Assembly: GCA_029934755.1 (NCBI GenBank)
Contig: JAOZLQ010000128.1
Location: forward strand, 1-6,748
Direction of reading: 5' to 3'
DNA length: 6,748 nt
DNA from: Desulfuromusa sp.
GTDB taxonomy: Bacteria > Desulfobacterota > Desulfuromonadia > Desulfuromonadales > Geopsychrobacteraceae
Of this stretch, positions 1 to 5,862 are shown one piece after another. Under the pieces are notes generated by a model. It searched no databases. It saw only the letters and a list, made by a program, of their open reading frames with translations, and was not told the origin of the DNA. Position 1 is the stretch's first letter; the number at the start of each line of letters is the position of its first letter. A program made the translations under genes and the position numbers.

Positions 1-921
1 CAACTGGGAAATCGGGGGGAAATGCCGCTGATCGGTCACTCCGATGAAATCCAGAAGGTGCGTCGCGCCATTGTTACCCTTGCCCCTACGGATGTTGATC
101 TGCTGATTTTTGGAGAGACGGGTAGCGGTAAAGAGGTGGTGGCCAATGCCATCCATGATTTGAGCGGTCGCACGGGGCCATTCGTGGCCGTAAACTGTGG
201 AGCATTGCCGGAGACGATTTTTGAAAGCGAGATTTTTGGTCATGAAGTTGGGGCTTTTACCGGGGCAACCAAAAAACGGATTGGAAAAATTGAATATGCA
301 GAAGGGGGAACACTGTTTTTAGATGAAATTGAATCAATGCCCTTGCTGTTACAGGTTAAACTTTTGCGTGTACTGCAGGATCATTGTGTAGAACGTTTGG
401 GGAGCAACGGTTGCATACCGGTTGATTGCCGAATCGTGGCGGCTAGCAAGGTCGATCTGCAGCAGCTGTCTGAACAGGGTGGCTTCCGTACCGATCTGTA
501 TTATCGCCTGAACGTGGTCAGTATAGAGTTGCCGCCACTCAGGCAGCGCCCCGGGGATATTGCACCGTTAATGGCATACTTTATCTCCCAGGCGGCGAGC
601 CGTTTTAACCGGGAAGCGGTCATCTGGGATGAACAGGATATGCTCAAGTGGCAACAACATGATTGGCCGGGTAATGTCCGGGAACTTAAAACCGTGGCGG
701 AGCGTCTCTGTCTTGGCGTTAGTGATTGTATCGAGCCATCCAGAATTGTTGCTACCTCTCTGGCAGCAAAAGTAGAAATCTACGAACGAAGTATGATTCG
801 AGACGCATTAAAGAGCACGAAAGGAAATGTATCTGCTGCGGCAGAGCTGCTGCAGATGCCAAAGAAGACCCTCTACGACAAGCTGAATATGCATAGCTTG
901 GAACCGAAAAACTACCGATGA
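1..921 (+). CDS. Sigma-54-dependent transcriptional activator, DctD-like response regulator (5' partial)
   Basis: This is a bacterial enhancer-binding protein that uses ATP hydrolysis to open sigma-54 RNA polymerase promoters. The frame is open to the left edge (QLGNRGE precedes the first Met at 22) and reads like the linker before the AAA+ domain, so an N-terminal receiver domain probably lies outside the window. Counting from Met22, visible motifs are Walker A GETGSGKE (31-38), the sigma-54 contact loop GAFTGA (77-82), Walker B TLFLDE (97-102), an arginine-finger region FRTDLYYRLN (155-164) and sensor II WPGNVREL (215-222). A FIS-type helix-turn-helix spans about 253-292 and ends in PKKTLYDKL. 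That ending, together with DEIESMP after Walker B, is typical of the DctD branch, which often controls C4-dicarboxylate or other organic-acid uptake. All catalytic elements are intact. The partner kinase and target are not visible; the decayed FNT transporter downstream may once have been a target, but that is speculation. Confidence 0.93.
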   Translation, partial: QLGNRGEMPLIGHSDEIQKVRRAIVTLAPTDVDLLIFGETGSGKEVVANAIHDLSGRTGPFVAVNCGALPETIFESEIFGHEVGAFTGATKKRIGKIEYAEGGTLFLDEIESMPLLLQVKLLRVLQDHCVERLGSNGCIPVDCRIVAASKVDLQQLSEQGGFRTDLYYRLNVVSIELPPLRQRPGDIAPLMAYFISQAASRFNREAVIWDEQDMLKWQQHDWPGNVRELKTVAERLCLGVSDCIEPSRIVATSLAAKVEIYERSMIRDALKSTKGNVSAAAELLQMPKKTLYDKLNMHSLEPKNYR

Positions 922-952
922 GCTTGATCTTGAGAATTTTCAGTTTCAAGCT
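921..952 (+). other. Inverted repeat just after the activator stop codon
   Basis: Perfect 7-bp arms AGCTTGA (921-927) and TCAAGCT (946-952) flank an 18-base spacer immediately after the stop codon. The hairpin could stabilise the 3' end of the activator transcript or act as a weak terminator. It is not GC-rich and no T-run follows it, so an intrinsic terminator is not well supported. Confidence 0.3.
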
Positions 953-988
953 TAGCCATCACGGATAGTTGTCGGATATTCCCATTGT

Positions 989-1176
989 CCCTATTTTTTC
1001 CGTGCAGTAGCATATAACTGGTTGGTATGTCTGGCGGTTCCATGGGCGATGGCAGCAAAAGATATCAGCGGAAAAGCCCTCGGAACCTTTTTCCCGATCA
1101 TGTTTTTTGTCGTGGTGGACTCTTTGTTGGGGTTGCCTACTGGTGGCTCTATGTTCAAGGCAAGAACTCTGAATAA
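989..1176 (+). pseudogene. Remnant of a formate/nitrite transporter (FNT/FocA/NirC family)
   Basis: Two family-specific pieces survive in different frames. The first (989 to about 1111) reads PYFFRAVAYNWLVCLAV, then AMAAKDISGKALG, then FFPIMFFVV. This matches the FNT core consensus NWLVCLAVW.A.AAKD..GKI.G.FFPIMAFV. The second (1114-1176, one frame over) reads GGLFVGVAYWWLYVQGKNSE and then stops, matching the FNT C-terminus (GN..GG..FV...YW..Y). The roughly 60 residues normally between them are missing, including the FEH segment that carries the conserved pore histidine. The N-terminal half is also gone: the first frame closes upstream at a TAG (953-955). If read through, the first frame would run out of frame to a TAA at 1181-1183. 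The piece cannot encode a channel. FNT proteins are pentameric inner-membrane channels for formate, nitrite or hydrosulfide; which one this carried cannot be told. Identification rests on recalled family motifs, not an alignment. Confidence 0.8.
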
Positions 1177-1232
1177 AATGTAACCACCTGAAGTGTCTGG
1201 GTACCTTTCCACCAACAGATCTTTGGAAGTCG
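1177..1232. other. Short gene-free gap between the FNT remnant and the YcxB-like gene
   Basis: Together with 922-988 and the remnant, this completes a 311-base stretch without an intact gene. I find no tRNA-like fold, promoter pair or T-tailed hairpin here. A weak imperfect inverted repeat (CCAA/TTGG around 1211-1225) lacks a T-run on either strand, so no terminator can be called between the converging transcripts. Confidence 0.4.
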
Positions 1233-1772
1233 TTAGTTCCCCATTCTTTTAAACGTATCATTCAAAATATTGATGAATTGAGAGGTGTTGTCGCCTATGA
1301 TTTTTTTATGGGGAATTATGTATGCTGTAACATCATCGGTGAAAATGAATGTGTGATCAGGGGTTGCTTCGATTCGCTTGATTGAATCCCACTGAATTAT
1401 ATTTTTGTTGTCTGCTGTTTTTTCAGTCAGGTAGCTGTCGGAGATGATCATTTCATGTGTGCCGAGAATGCTCTGATATCCGTCATTTTTATAAAATGTA
1501 TATATCTGTTTTTTATTACGGTATTTGAAATAGTGCTTATACATCAAAAACATCGGGAGAGAGATCGCAATACTTAAAACAGCAAGGGTTGTCAGTGTTT
1601 TTTCGGAAGAATATCCATTGAGTATAGATAAAACAAGCCCAGCTATAAGCGGGCCACTTGCCCACCACATTTGTCCTTTACGGATTGTTTTTAGTAACAT
1701 GGGAGACGTTTTTATCAGGTAATTACTAAAAACTAAGAAATCCTCTAATTCTATTTCATATTTTATCTTCAT
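1233..1772 (-). CDS. YcxB-like membrane protein
   Basis: This 179-residue protein is of unknown biochemical function. It opens with a short soluble part (MKIKYEIELEDFLVFSNYL, then a basic KTSPMLLKTIRKGQ patch). Two predicted membrane helices follow at about 36-53 and 60-77, then a positively charged turn KHYFKYRNKKQ. The cytoplasmic C-terminal part (about 100-165) has the pattern of the YcxB-like domain: GTHEMIISDSYLTEKT, then W128-DSIKRIE, ending in TAYIIPHKKI. Family members share this build of an acidic start, two TM segments and a PH-like beta domain ending in an IIP motif. The length is normal and the frame intact. The ribosome-binding site is weak (AGAAAG about 8 bases before ATG). It is the last gene of the leftward run, 80 bases after the lipoprotein gene, and may have its own weak promoter in that gap. 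Nothing here indicates a substrate or partner. Confidence 0.75.
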   Translation of the reverse strand: MKIKYEIELEDFLVFSNYLIKTSPMLLKTIRKGQMWWASGPLIAGLVLSILNGYSSEKTLTTLAVLSIAISLPMFLMYKHYFKYRNKKQIYTFYKNDGYQSILGTHEMIISDSYLTEKTADNKNIIQWDSIKRIEATPDHTFIFTDDVTAYIIPHKKIIGDNTSQFINILNDTFKRMGN

Positions 1773-1818
1773 ATTGTGCTTTCTTTTTGTGAACTGTCAG
1801 GATAAAGGGCATGGGTAA

Positions 1819-1845
1819 ATTATCAACGATGAAGTGTTATGCCAA
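1819..1845 (-). promoter_or_regulatory. Possible weak promoter for the YcxB-like gene
   Basis: On the minus strand TTGGCA (1845-1840) is followed, 15 bases later, by GATAAT (1824-1819). The hexamers match the sigma-70 consensus in five of six positions each, but the spacer is shorter than the optimum. It lies just downstream of the lipoprotein stop codon and about 47 bases before the YcxB-like ATG. Read-through from upstream is equally possible. Confidence 0.25.
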
Positions 1846-1852
1846 TGCCTTT

Positions 1853-2716
1853 TTATGGAAGCCCATCCCATATTTCTATATCGTCAACCCATTGATATTT
1901 TGGATTTGCATCTCCGTATATTTGGGTCAACATAATAAAATCGATAGGTTTTGCATTTCGTGTTGTCGGACCATGATGGTCGCCTATTATTTGGCCGTTT
2001 ACTTTCCACAGCGCTCTACCATCATCTCCCTCACTCCAGTGCCAATAAAATTCAGTTAGAAACCATTCTTCATTTGGAACTGGAACGTTTTTATTGTCAA
2101 TCTCCCACATCGGGGTTGTCGGGTTTTGGTCGCCTTGCCAATGCCAATATGGGGTACCATTATCGTCTGTATAAATGTATGCGATTAATCTAAATCCACT
2201 ATCGATTGCATAGTCTTTGGTCTTCCACTCAAAAAAAGCCCGCCACATATTTGGTTGCGCCAGGCTGGCACTATCCATTTTAATCCAATATTTGATATAG
2301 AGGTCTTTTGTCCCTTCTGTTATCTCGAGGATCTCATAAGGGCACTGTGTTACCCCAGTATTATAGTTTTCGAAATTGTAAAGTGCTTGTGTCTGGTTGC
2401 CATTATGTCCAGTTACGGTCTGAATTTCATTTCCAATCGCCTGAAAATTATCATCATCAATGTAATGGAGGCCACTTCCGCTTGCGCCCAGAATATCTAT
2501 TGGCCAACTAAAGCCAGTTTCTGTATCAGTGCCTTGAATATATTGATAACCATCTTCTGGGGCGGTGAGAAAAACTCCATTTTCAAAGCCAGAACTGAAT
2601 AAGAGCTGAGGTGCAGCGTCCGGTGGTTCATTTGCTGGGGTAACGTCATTGCTTCCACAGCCAGATAATGCTGCAATTAAGGTTGTTGATATAATTAAAA
2701 TTACTATTTTCTTCAT
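1853..2716 (-). CDS. Secreted lipoprotein with a predicted polysaccharide-lyase/lectin-like (ConA-type) beta-sandwich
   Basis: This 287-residue protein starts with a lipoprotein signal: KK, a hydrophobic stretch IVILIISTTLIAAL, then lipobox LSGC (17-20). Residue +2 is glycine, not aspartate, so the outer membrane is the likely destination. A short Pro/Ala-rich linker (26-37) is followed by FSSGFENG (40-47), which is how many jelly-roll polysaccharide-binding or lyase domains begin. The body is rich in Trp, Tyr, Asp and Asn. Segments such as DLYIKYWIKMD (138-148), WKVNGQIIGD (237-246) and the closing QWVDDIEIWDGLP (275-287) resemble ConA-like glucanase or alginate/heparin-lyase-type folds. I cannot identify catalytic residues, so carbohydrate binding is as likely as cleavage. 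It lies 39 bases after the regulator gene on the same strand and is probably co-transcribed. AGAGGGG lies 13 bases before the ATG, a rather long spacing for a ribosome-binding site. Confidence 0.7.
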   Translation of the reverse strand: MKKIVILIISTTLIAALSGCGSNDVTPANEPPDAAPQLLFSSGFENGVFLTAPEDGYQYIQGTDTETGFSWPIDILGASGSGLHYIDDDNFQAIGNEIQTVTGHNGNQTQALYNFENYNTGVTQCPYEILEITEGTKDLYIKYWIKMDSASLAQPNMWRAFFEWKTKDYAIDSGFRLIAYIYTDDNGTPYWHWQGDQNPTTPMWEIDNKNVPVPNEEWFLTEFYWHWSEGDDGRALWKVNGQIIGDHHGPTTRNAKPIDFIMLTQIYGDANPKYQWVDDIEIWDGLP

Positions 2717-2755
2717 GGTTTTATAACTACCCCTCTGGTTTTTAACGTAGAACTT

Positions 2756-4045
2756 TTACTTTTTTAAAAACTGAAGTTCATAAACCCGTCTTGGTCTCCC
2801 TTTAGCAGGTTGCTCAATTCCGGATTCCTTGGCAAACCCAGAATGGAAAAGTTTGGAGATCAGTCGATTGCCACTTCGGGTTGTGGTCCCGAGAGCTTTG
2901 GATAAATCGTAAGCGGTGAGATGATTGGATCCTTGTCGTTCAATGATGGTGAATATCTTGCTGATATTTTCAGCTGTGACCCCTGATTTTTCTGAAATTT
3001 TAATGATTTCATTGTTGAAATTTTTAATACTGTAAGGACTATCTTTCTGTCCAACAGGTGAAATGACTTGACCTGAATCGGTTAAAACCTTAACCGTATT
3101 TGTTGTCTGAGCAGCTATTTCTAAGGCTTTGGTTGCGTTTGAAAAAGCATTTATCGGATTCATACCGTAGCCGACACCGACGCTGATTGTAAACCCAAAC
3201 CTGACAAAAACATCGTATAATAGCGGAAAATCCCGATAGTCATTCGTGTACTCTTCAATAAGATTTCTGGTTGAAATCAGGTAGTAATTTTCAGAACCTT
3301 TGTTAAATACAAAAGATTGTAACTTTTCTTGGAAATCAAGCAGATAGTCAAGATATTTGTAGAGAAATCGCTGTGATTTGAATTCGTTTTGTTCTGTTTT
3401 CCTCTGCTTATTTTTATCAATTTTTATGATCACAACCGCAGGGTGATTTCCACTTGAGTTCTTAAAGTTGATAGCATTAATGATTTTATTGACACCTTTT
3501 AAAATAGAAAAATAGGTGTGATTGATCAATGTGCAGGGATAACCTTGGTTTTTTAGATATTCATAAACACTGAAAAGGCAGGTTACGATCGCTGTCTCCG
3601 GGTTTTTTCTATAATTGGCAATATGGAAGTTTGCAATATCTTCAACTGGCAGAGATTTGCTGCGTTGGATGGCACTGACTTCGGTCAATGGCAAATTTAA
3701 CTCACGGTAAATATGTTTAATAACTGAACCTTGAACAGAGTCAATGCTGATAGCGTTAGGTATCTGATGCAGTGGTAAGGAGGCAATCAGCTTCATGATC
3801 CCCGTTTCGTCAAATTCTAAAAATACGCTTGGAAGTGAACTATCGATCTTATCCACAGATAAAACATATGGGAAATTTCCTGCAAATAAAATTCCATCGA
3901 CATTTTTAATAGTTGCGATGATTTTTGGTAGTTCAGTGTAATGACTGTAAGGATAGGCTATTATCTCAAAGGGGAGAGACATCAGCTTAGTCAGACTGAG
4001 AATTTCTGTAATGCGTTTGTCGACTCCAACCAGGGCGATATTCAT
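2756..4045 (-). CDS. Transcriptional regulator with degenerate GGDEF-like domain and C-terminal winged helix
   Basis: I place the start at 4045 (429 aa, MNIALVGVDKRITEIL). AGGA lies 8 bases upstream, in the gap after the preceding gene. An ATG at 4102 would add 19 residues of non-family-like sequence and overlap that gene's end. The N-terminal part (1-115) alternates strands and helices (IALVGV, FEIIAYPY, DGILFAGNF) like a Rossmann-type sensor domain. Residues about 200-325 resemble a GGDEF/nucleotidyl-cyclase fold: strand VVIIKID (204-210), the signature turn replaced by GSENYY (250-255), and ISVGVGYGMNPINAFSNATKALEIA (287-311). The GGDEF residues are not conserved, so a ligand-sensing role is more likely than cyclase activity. 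Residues about 355-425 form a winged helix (LTAYDLSKALGTTTRSGNRLISKLFHSGF, then basic KGRPRRVYEL), suited to DNA binding. It is probably the local regulator of the divergent operons, acting at the repeats in 4593-4632; this is inference. Confidence 0.75.
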   Translation of the reverse strand: MNIALVGVDKRITEILSLTKLMSLPFEIIAYPYSHYTELPKIIATIKNVDGILFAGNFPYVLSVDKIDSSLPSVFLEFDETGIMKLIASLPLHQIPNAISIDSVQGSVIKHIYRELNLPLTEVSAIQRSKSLPVEDIANFHIANYRKNPETAIVTCLFSVYEYLKNQGYPCTLINHTYFSILKGVNKIINAINFKNSSGNHPAVVIIKIDKNKQRKTEQNEFKSQRFLYKYLDYLLDFQEKLQSFVFNKGSENYYLISTRNLIEEYTNDYRDFPLLYDVFVRFGFTISVGVGYGMNPINAFSNATKALEIAAQTTNTVKVLTDSGQVISPVGQKDSPYSIKNFNNEIIKISEKSGVTAENISKIFTIIERQGSNHLTAYDLSKALGTTTRSGNRLISKLFHSGFAKESGIEQPAKGRPRRVYELQFLKK

Positions 4046-4057
4046 GGTCTTATTCCT
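4046..4057 (-). promoter_or_regulatory. Ribosome-binding site that decides the regulator start
   Basis: On the minus strand AGGA (4057-4054) sits 8 bases before the ATG at 4045, inside the 19-base gap between the two genes. It supports the shorter 429-residue regulator and translation as the second gene of an operon. Confidence 0.6.
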
Positions 4058-4064
4058 ACATTGT

Positions 4065-4574
4065 TTAAGATGTGGGTAAATATTTGCGCAATAATATCCC
4101 ATTGTTGATGTGGGTGGTGTTTAAAAAATCATGATAAAAAATCTTACCCCATTCTTTTGCTCCAGCCATGCAGATATCGAGATAATCAGGGTTCGGTAGA
4201 AGGTCGCTATTTTTGTACTCTTTTTTCCCCAGATAAATAAAGATCTTTTCTAACGTAGGCAAGTTATGTCCTTGATAATTGGTTATTTTATCAGGAAGGA
4301 TTAATGTTCTAGAGTAGCCTCTTTCCCGATTATCGAGCTCTGTAAAATCAAAATCAGCATAACAATAACAGATAGCATTCAACCAATTTTGTTCGGAGGC
4401 TTGTGCGTTCAGTACTGCGGAGTGCTTGCTAGTATTCTCTCGCCATGCCGGCCGCTGGTTAAAGGATCGTTTAAAAGTTTCAAGCTTGACGGGAATGGTG
4501 TGTGTAGGACGTTTCTGCTGGGTTTTTGTCTCTTGTGTATTGATCAAACTACCATAGGCAATAATACCCAGCAT
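4065..4574 (-). CDS. Gamma-glutamylcyclotransferase-like protein
   Basis: This 169-residue protein begins MLGIIAYGSLI. The [AG]YGSL motif (residues 6-10) forms the substrate-binding loop of the GGCT/ChaC/AIG2-like fold. The second hallmark is LDNRERGYSR (80-89): family members carry an acidic catalytic residue in a D..E.gY.R motif, which points to Glu84. AVLNA (53-57) and a late helix pair, YLDICMAGAKEWG then FYHDFLNTT, also fit. Family enzymes convert gamma-glutamyl amino acids or gamma-glutamylamines to 5-oxoproline plus the free amine; the exact substrate here is unknown. There is no signal peptide, so it acts in the cytoplasm. A strong AAGGAG lies 5 bases before the ATG. It is the first gene of the leftward operon, 19 bases ahead of the regulator, and diverges from a glutamate-carboxypeptidase-like enzyme. 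That pairing suggests both act on glutamyl compounds. Confidence 0.75.
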   Translation of the reverse strand: MLGIIAYGSLINTQETKTQQKRPTHTIPVKLETFKRSFNQRPAWRENTSKHSAVLNAQASEQNWLNAICYCYADFDFTELDNRERGYSRTLILPDKITNYQGHNLPTLEKIFIYLGKKEYKNSDLLPNPDYLDICMAGAKEWGKIFYHDFLNTTHINNGILLRKYLPTS

Positions 4575-4579
4575 TATTT

Positions 4580-4585
4580 CTCCTT
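4580..4585 (-). promoter_or_regulatory. Strong ribosome-binding site of the GGCT-like gene
   Basis: The minus strand reads AAGGAG with a 5-base spacer to the ATG at 4574. It overlaps the proposed -35 box of the divergent promoter, so the two operons share very little DNA and their control regions must overlap. Confidence 0.7.
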
Positions 4586-4612
4586 GACTTCATTAGAGAG
4601 GTGCTCTAAAAA
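4584..4612 (+). promoter_or_regulatory. Candidate sigma-70 promoter for the M20 peptidase / binding-protein operon
   Basis: TTGACT (4584-4589, five of six matches to the -35 consensus) is followed after 17 bases by TAAAAA (4607-4612, four of six matches to -10). Transcription would start near 4619-4620. The spacer contains the TTAGAG/CTCTAA inverted repeat, which is a position where a bound repressor would block polymerase. Confidence 0.5.
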
Positions 4613-4632
4613 TATTTAGGGACACTTTAGAG
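4593..4632. repeat. Cluster of four TTAGAG-type half-sites, candidate operator
   Basis: TTAGAG occurs at 4593-4598, inverted (CTCTAA) at 4604-4609, as TTAGGG at 4616-4621 and as TTAGAG at 4627-4632. The first two form a perfect palindrome with 6-bp arms and a 5-base centre. The last two belong to a 10-base direct repeat, TTTAGGGACA (4615-4624) and TTTAGAGACA (4626-4635), with one mismatch. The copies start 11, 12 and 11 bp apart, so they lie on about one face of the helix. They fill the gap between divergent operons, one of which encodes a winged-helix regulator. Binding by that regulator is inferred. Confidence 0.6.
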
Positions 4633-4658
4633 ACATGACTATAAATTATGGGGCGAAA

Positions 4659-5822
4659 ATGGTCAATACTAGAGAGATTGCAGAAAGGTATAGCAAGGAA
4701 ATATACGCTAATCTGGAAAAACTGGTGAATATTAATAGTTTTTCTGCAAATATTTCCGGATTGCATTCAGTTTCTGATTTATTAACTGATATTGCTAAAG
4801 GTCATGGTATTGAGTTGGATAAAAGAATCATGGCTGATGATTTGACCCGACGCCCCCATTTGATCTACGAAAATAAGCAGCGTGAGGACTATTACGCTTT
4901 TATTGGCCACTTCGATACAGTTCACCCACCGGATAGTGATTTTAATAAACTTGTTAAAGATGATGTGAACTGGGTTGGCCCGGGTGTCAATGATATGAAA
5001 AACGGCGTGCTGATTGCCCTTTACACGCTAGTCATCCTTAAAGAACTTCTGCCGCTGGAACAAATTCCCCTCAAGATACTTTTTAATTCCGATGAAGAGA
5101 TTAGCTCTCCGGTGTCGAAACATATTATCGAAGCAGAATTGAAGAATGCTAAAGGGGGATTTGTTTTTGAGTCTGGTCGGGTGCCGGGGGATATGATTGT
5201 CACGACCCGCAAAGGGGTTATTGGCCTTGATATCGATGTTGTCGGGAAGCCATCGCATGCTGGAGAATCCCCCAATAGCGGAATAAATGCCATTGTTGAT
5301 GCTGCAACGATCATTGAACGTCTTAATTCACTGAATAGTGTGGCTGAAGGAGTCAGCATTCAGTGTACAGAAATCTCTGGAGGCACGGCAAGGAATGTTG
5401 TCCCTGACCATTGCCACATTGGTGTCGATATCAGGGTGCCCAACCTGGAAAAACAAGATCAATTGCTGGATGCTATTAACCAGTTGCTTAAAGATGAAGG
5501 ATTTGTGAATAGCCAAATACGGTATGAAATTAAGGTTAAGCGACCACCATTTGTGAAAACAGAAGAATCGACTAAACTTATTAATAGCTATTTGACTGTT
5601 GCTTCTGCTTTGGGTTTTCAAATTCAGGAAACCTCATCAGGAGGGGTTTCTGATGCCAATAACTTATCCAGTTTTGGCGTACCGGTTATTGATGGACTCG
5701 GGGCTTTGGGTGATTATCCACATACAAAAAGAGAATATATGGTGAGGCAGTCACTGTTGGATCGATTGGTTGTCTTTAGTAGTTTTTTTTACGAATTGAT
5801 TCAGAAAAAAATAATTTTTTAA
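4659..5822 (+). CDS. M20 family metallopeptidase, carboxypeptidase G2-like
   Basis: This is a zinc-dependent exopeptidase or amidohydrolase of about 387 residues, the usual M20 length, with no signal peptide, hence cytoplasmic. Metal and catalytic positions (numbered from 4659) are intact: GHFDTVHP (His84, with Asp86 beside it), GVNDMKNG (bridging Asp112), SDEEIS (general base Glu146 and ligand Glu147), VFESG (Glu171) and YPHTKREY (His355). The dimerisation domain lies at about 180-298 and carries KPSHAG (His200), which contacts substrate across the dimer. The pattern is closest to the glutamate carboxypeptidase/CPG2 branch, which releases C-terminal glutamate or related amino acids from N-acyl or peptide substrates; actual specificity is unknown. 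The start is ambiguous: an in-frame ATG at 4635 would add MTINYGAK, but it lies only about 16 bases after the predicted transcription start and has no good ribosome-binding site, while GGGG (4650-4653) sits 5 bases before 4659. The substrate-binding protein follows after 40 bases. Confidence 0.88.
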   Translation: MVNTREIAERYSKEIYANLEKLVNINSFSANISGLHSVSDLLTDIAKGHGIELDKRIMADDLTRRPHLIYENKQREDYYAFIGHFDTVHPPDSDFNKLVKDDVNWVGPGVNDMKNGVLIALYTLVILKELLPLEQIPLKILFNSDEEISSPVSKHIIEAELKNAKGGFVFESGRVPGDMIVTTRKGVIGLDIDVVGKPSHAGESPNSGINAIVDAATIIERLNSLNSVAEGVSIQCTEISGGTARNVVPDHCHIGVDIRVPNLEKQDQLLDAINQLLKDEGFVNSQIRYEIKVKRPPFVKTEESTKLINSYLTVASALGFQIQETSSGGVSDANNLSSFGVPVIDGLGALGDYPHTKREYMVRQSLLDRLVVFSSFFYELIQKKIIF

Positions 5823-5850
5823 TATTTCACAAGAGACACTCACAATTACA

Positions 5851-5856
5851 GGGAGG
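5851..5856 (+). promoter_or_regulatory. Ribosome-binding site of the ABC substrate-binding protein
   Basis: GGGAGG sits 6 bases before the ATG at 5863 and is the strongest site on the plus strand here. The 40-base gap after the peptidase shows no terminator, which suggests co-transcription with extra translation of the binding protein. Confidence 0.7.
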
Positions 5857-5862
5857 TCAATT

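Noticed and set aside
959..1261. Minus-strand open frames over the gap (100 and 74 residues)
   Set aside because: They are antisense to the FNT remnant, have no recognisable motifs, and one overlaps the end of the YcxB-like gene. The plus-strand FNT match explains the DNA better.
1807..1850. GGCAT/ATGCC repeat followed by TTTTT on the plus strand, as a terminator
   Set aside because: The arms are 5 bp with a loop of more than 20 bases, and no plus-strand transcript is expected to arrive there.
1811..2602. Several plus-strand open frames of 67-115 residues
   Set aside because: They are antisense to the lipoprotein gene, rich in Cys/His/Ile without domain patterns, and lack good ribosome-binding sites.
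3849..3857. Perfect DnaA box TTATCCACA, with a second copy at 5714-5722
   Set aside because: Both lie inside coding sequence about 1.9 kb apart. The second is dictated by the conserved Tyr-Pro-His motif of the M20 peptidase. There is no AT-rich unwinding region, box cluster or dnaA/dnaN context, so an origin is not supported.
4046..4102. Upstream ATG at 4102 giving a 448-residue regulator
   Set aside because: The extra residues overlap the end of the GGCT-like gene and have no ribosome-binding site comparable to the AGGA before 4045. The sequence from 4045 starts with a normal beta strand.
4669..4680. CTAGAGAGATTG resembling the TTAGAGAGGTG operator motif
   Set aside because: It is inside the first codons of the peptidase, differs at the first base of the half-site, and is out of the 11-bp phase of the cluster; chance is likely.
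5800..5825. A/T-rich palindrome-like end of the peptidase gene (AAAAAAATAATTTTTT)
   Set aside because: The stem would be A-T only and encodes the last residues. It lacks the GC stem of an intrinsic terminator, and the next gene is close with a strong ribosome-binding site.
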